From positions 1 through 8,452 of the forward strand of contig JAEZFE010000550.1 in NCBI GenBank assembly GCA_023437865.1: a stretch of 8,452 bases of DNA, written 5' to 3'. Position numbers and translations under genes: made by a program. Positions within the stretch are counted from its first letter, which is position 1. The number at the start of each line of letters is the position of its first letter. This document shows positions 7,116-8,452 of the stretch, piece after piece. The DNA is from Pseudomonadota bacterium. Lineage in GTDB: Bacteria > Pseudomonadota > Alphaproteobacteria > Rhodospirillales > Magnetospirillaceae. Below the pieces are notes generated by a model. It was not told the origin of the DNA, made no database searches, and was given only the letters and a program-made list of their open reading frames with translations.

Positions 7116-7120
7116 GGAGA
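7116..7120 (+). promoter_or_regulatory. Ribosome-binding site fixing the start of the CaiB/BaiF gene
   Basis: GGAGA ends five bases before ATG 7126. The open frame extends upstream to 7069, but those 19 extra residues have no family resemblance and no ribosome-binding site, so 7126 is preferred. Confidence 0.6.
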
Positions 7121-7125
7121 ACCCC

Positions 7126-8238
7126 ATGCTCGCCGAATGCCTCGCTGGCACCCGCATCCTCGACCTGACCCAGTACATTCCCGGCCCCTTCGCCACCCAG
7201 TGGCTGTCCGATCTGGGCGCCGAGGTGGTGAAGGTCGAGCCGCCGGCCGGCGACCCGATGCGCAAGATGGGGCCGTTGGATCCCGACGGCACCACGCCCT
7301 TCTACAAGCTTGCCAACCGCAACAAGGTGGTGGTGACGCTGGACCTCAAGGCCGAGGCGGGCAAGGCGGCTTTCGCCAAGCTGGTGGCCAAGGCCGACGT
7401 GCTGCTGGAGGCCTATCGCCCCGGCGTCATGGACCGGCTGGGTTTTGGCCGTGACGAGCTGGCGCGCCTCAATCCCCGCCTGATCCATTGTTCGCTGTCG
7501 GGCTATGGGCAGACCGGCCCCATGGCGCCCGCCGCCGGCCACGATTTGACCTATGTGGCGCTGACCGGCGGCCTTCATGCCTCGGGCATCGCGGCGCGCC
7601 CGGTGATGACTTTTCCGCCGCTGGCCGACAATGCCGGTGCCATGATGACCATGACCGCCATTCTGGCGGCACTCCTGCGCCGCGCCTCTACCGGCAAGGG
7701 CGGCCATCTCGACGTCAGCCTGTCGGAAGCGGCGCTGGCCTGGATGCCCGGCATCCTCACCATCGCCAACCGCTGGGGCGAGGAGAAGCGCGAGACCAAT
7801 CTGATCAACGGCGGCGCGGCGTTCTACCGCATCTACCGCACTCAGGATGCCCGCTTCGTGGCGTTGGCCGCGCTGGAGGAGAAGTTCTGGGAGAAATTCT
7901 GCACCACGGTGGGCCGACCCGAGCTGATCTGCCGCCAGATCGAACCGCTGCCGCAGAATGAGCTGATCGCAGAGTTGGAGGCCCTGTTCCTGACTAAGAC
8001 GCGTGACGAATGGGTGGCGCTCCTCAAGCCCGCCGATTGCTGCTTCGAGCCGGTGCTGGAGCCTGGTGAGGTGGCGGCCCATCCGCAATGGAAGGAACGC
8101 GCTTTGATCCAGTCCAACGTGGACAAGGACCAGGTGGTCGAAGTGCTGCTGCCCATGCTGCTGGACGGCGCGCGGCCGTTGCACCGGCGTCCGTTCAAGA
8201 CGGATTCGGCGGAAGGGGTGCTGGCGGGATGGCGCTGA
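7126..8238 (+). CDS. CaiB/BaiF family III CoA-transferase fold protein, probably alpha-methylacyl-CoA racemase type
   Basis: This 370-residue protein, with the start set by GGAGA at 7116-7120, has the family opening GTRILDLTQYIPGPFATQWLS followed by LGAEVVKVEPPAGDPMR. It also has the central GHDLTYVALTGGL block. His139 (in GHD), Asp168 (in LADNAG) and Glu251 (in AALEEKFW) line up in kind and spacing with His126, Asp156 and Glu241 of the mycobacterial alpha-methylacyl-CoA racemase. Length is also close to racemases (about 360-380) and shorter than most formyl-CoA transferases. The expected reaction is epimerisation of 2-methylacyl-CoA thioesters so that beta-oxidation can proceed; a CoA-transferase role is the alternative. 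It is cytosolic, with no signal peptide. It lies 74 bp after the kinase and overlaps the cobC start by 10 bp. Confidence 0.85.
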   Translation: MLAECLAGTRILDLTQYIPGPFATQWLSDLGAEVVKVEPPAGDPMRKMGPLDPDGTTPFYKLANRNKVVVTLDLKAEAGKAAFAKLVAKADVLLEAYRPGVMDRLGFGRDELARLNPRLIHCSLSGYGQTGPMAPAAGHDLTYVALTGGLHASGIAARPVMTFPPLADNAGAMMTMTAILAALLRRASTGKGGHLDVSLSEAALAWMPGILTIANRWGEEKRETNLINGGAAFYRIYRTQDARFVALAALEEKFWEKFCTTVGRPELICRQIEPLPQNELIAELEALFLTKTRDEWVALLKPADCCFEPVLEPGEVAAHPQWKERALIQSNVDKDQVVEVLLPMLLDGARPLHRRPFKTDSAEGVLAGWR

Positions 8239-8452
8239 CCCTTCCCGTGCACGGCGGCAATCTGGCCGCCGCCGAGGCACGCTGGGGCCGGCCTGCGCTG
8301 GGCTGGCTGGATCTGTCCACCGGCATCAACCCCTGGCCCTATGCGGCGGATGCCTTGCCCGCCGATGCCTGGCACCGCCTGCCCGGCGCGGCGGAGGAAG
8401 AGGCGTTGCGCGCCGCCGCCCGCCGCCGTTTCCGCTGCGCCCACGTCTTGGC
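8229..8452 (+). CDS. cobC: Threonine-phosphate decarboxylase (cobalamin biosynthesis), 3'-truncated by the window
   Basis: The frame opens at ATG 8229, inside the last codons of the CaiB/BaiF gene, and runs 74 complete codons to the window edge. The N-terminus MALTLPVHGGNLAAAEARWG, then WLDLSTGINPWPY and WHRLPG, is the characteristic start of alphaproteobacterial CobC (called CobD in Salmonella). This PLP-dependent enzyme decarboxylates L-threonine O-3-phosphate to (R)-1-aminopropan-2-ol phosphate, the linker that joins the nucleotide loop to the corrin ring. The PLP lysine lies beyond the window. The 10-bp overlap (8229-8238) suggests translational coupling to the preceding gene. Other cob genes would be expected downstream. 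Confidence 0.83.
   Translation, partial: MALTLPVHGGNLAAAEARWGRPALGWLDLSTGINPWPYAADALPADAWHRLPGAAEEEALRAAARRRFRCAHVL

Noticed and set aside
7096..8280. Minus-strand open frame over the CaiB/BaiF gene (394 codons)
   Set aside because: Antisense to a well-supported family protein; no domain resemblance.

Overview
The window is GC-rich, with strong third-position GC bias and long open frames on the antisense strand. Gene content and protein style fit an alphaproteobacterium, probably Rhodospirillales of the Magnetospirillum/Azospirillum type. That assignment is inferred from composition and family resemblance, since no marker gene is present. All supported genes lie on the + strand and fill nearly the whole window. 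No tRNA, rRNA, CRISPR array, insertion sequence or phage gene was seen.

Left part (1-2430): the 3' portion of a phospholipase D-superfamily protein fused to a membrane VTT (DedA/TVP38-type) domain, followed 17 bp later by an endonuclease/exonuclease/phosphatase (EEP) family enzyme. The pair looks like a two-gene membrane-lipid operon comparable to the E. coli ybhP-clsB neighbourhood. A 263-bp intergenic region (2431-2693) follows. It is unusually rich in TACC/GGTA elements in both orientations and is a plausible operator region for the next gene.

Middle (2694-7051): a NarL/FixJ-type response regulator ending in a clear rho-independent terminator. Next is a methylglutaconyl-CoA hydratase-like crotonase interrupted by an apparent one-base deletion. 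Then comes a large membrane-bound hybrid sensor histidine kinase (sensor - PAS - HisKA - HATPase - receiver). Kinase and regulator are plausible partners in one signalling pathway, although the damaged crotonase gene lies between them.

Right part (7126-8452): a CaiB/BaiF family III protein carrying the His/Asp/Glu set of alpha-methylacyl-CoA racemases. Its stop overlaps the start of a cobalamin gene, cobC (threonine-phosphate decarboxylase), which runs off the window. The crotonase and the racemase-like protein both act on branched acyl-CoA thioesters, so the kinase may sit within a branched-chain acyl-CoA gene neighbourhood. That link is inference.

Most of the window is ordinary chromosomal sequence. 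The points most worth a second look are the frameshift in the crotonase, the TACC/GGTA-rich control region before the response regulator, and a similar inverted repeat just before the kinase.
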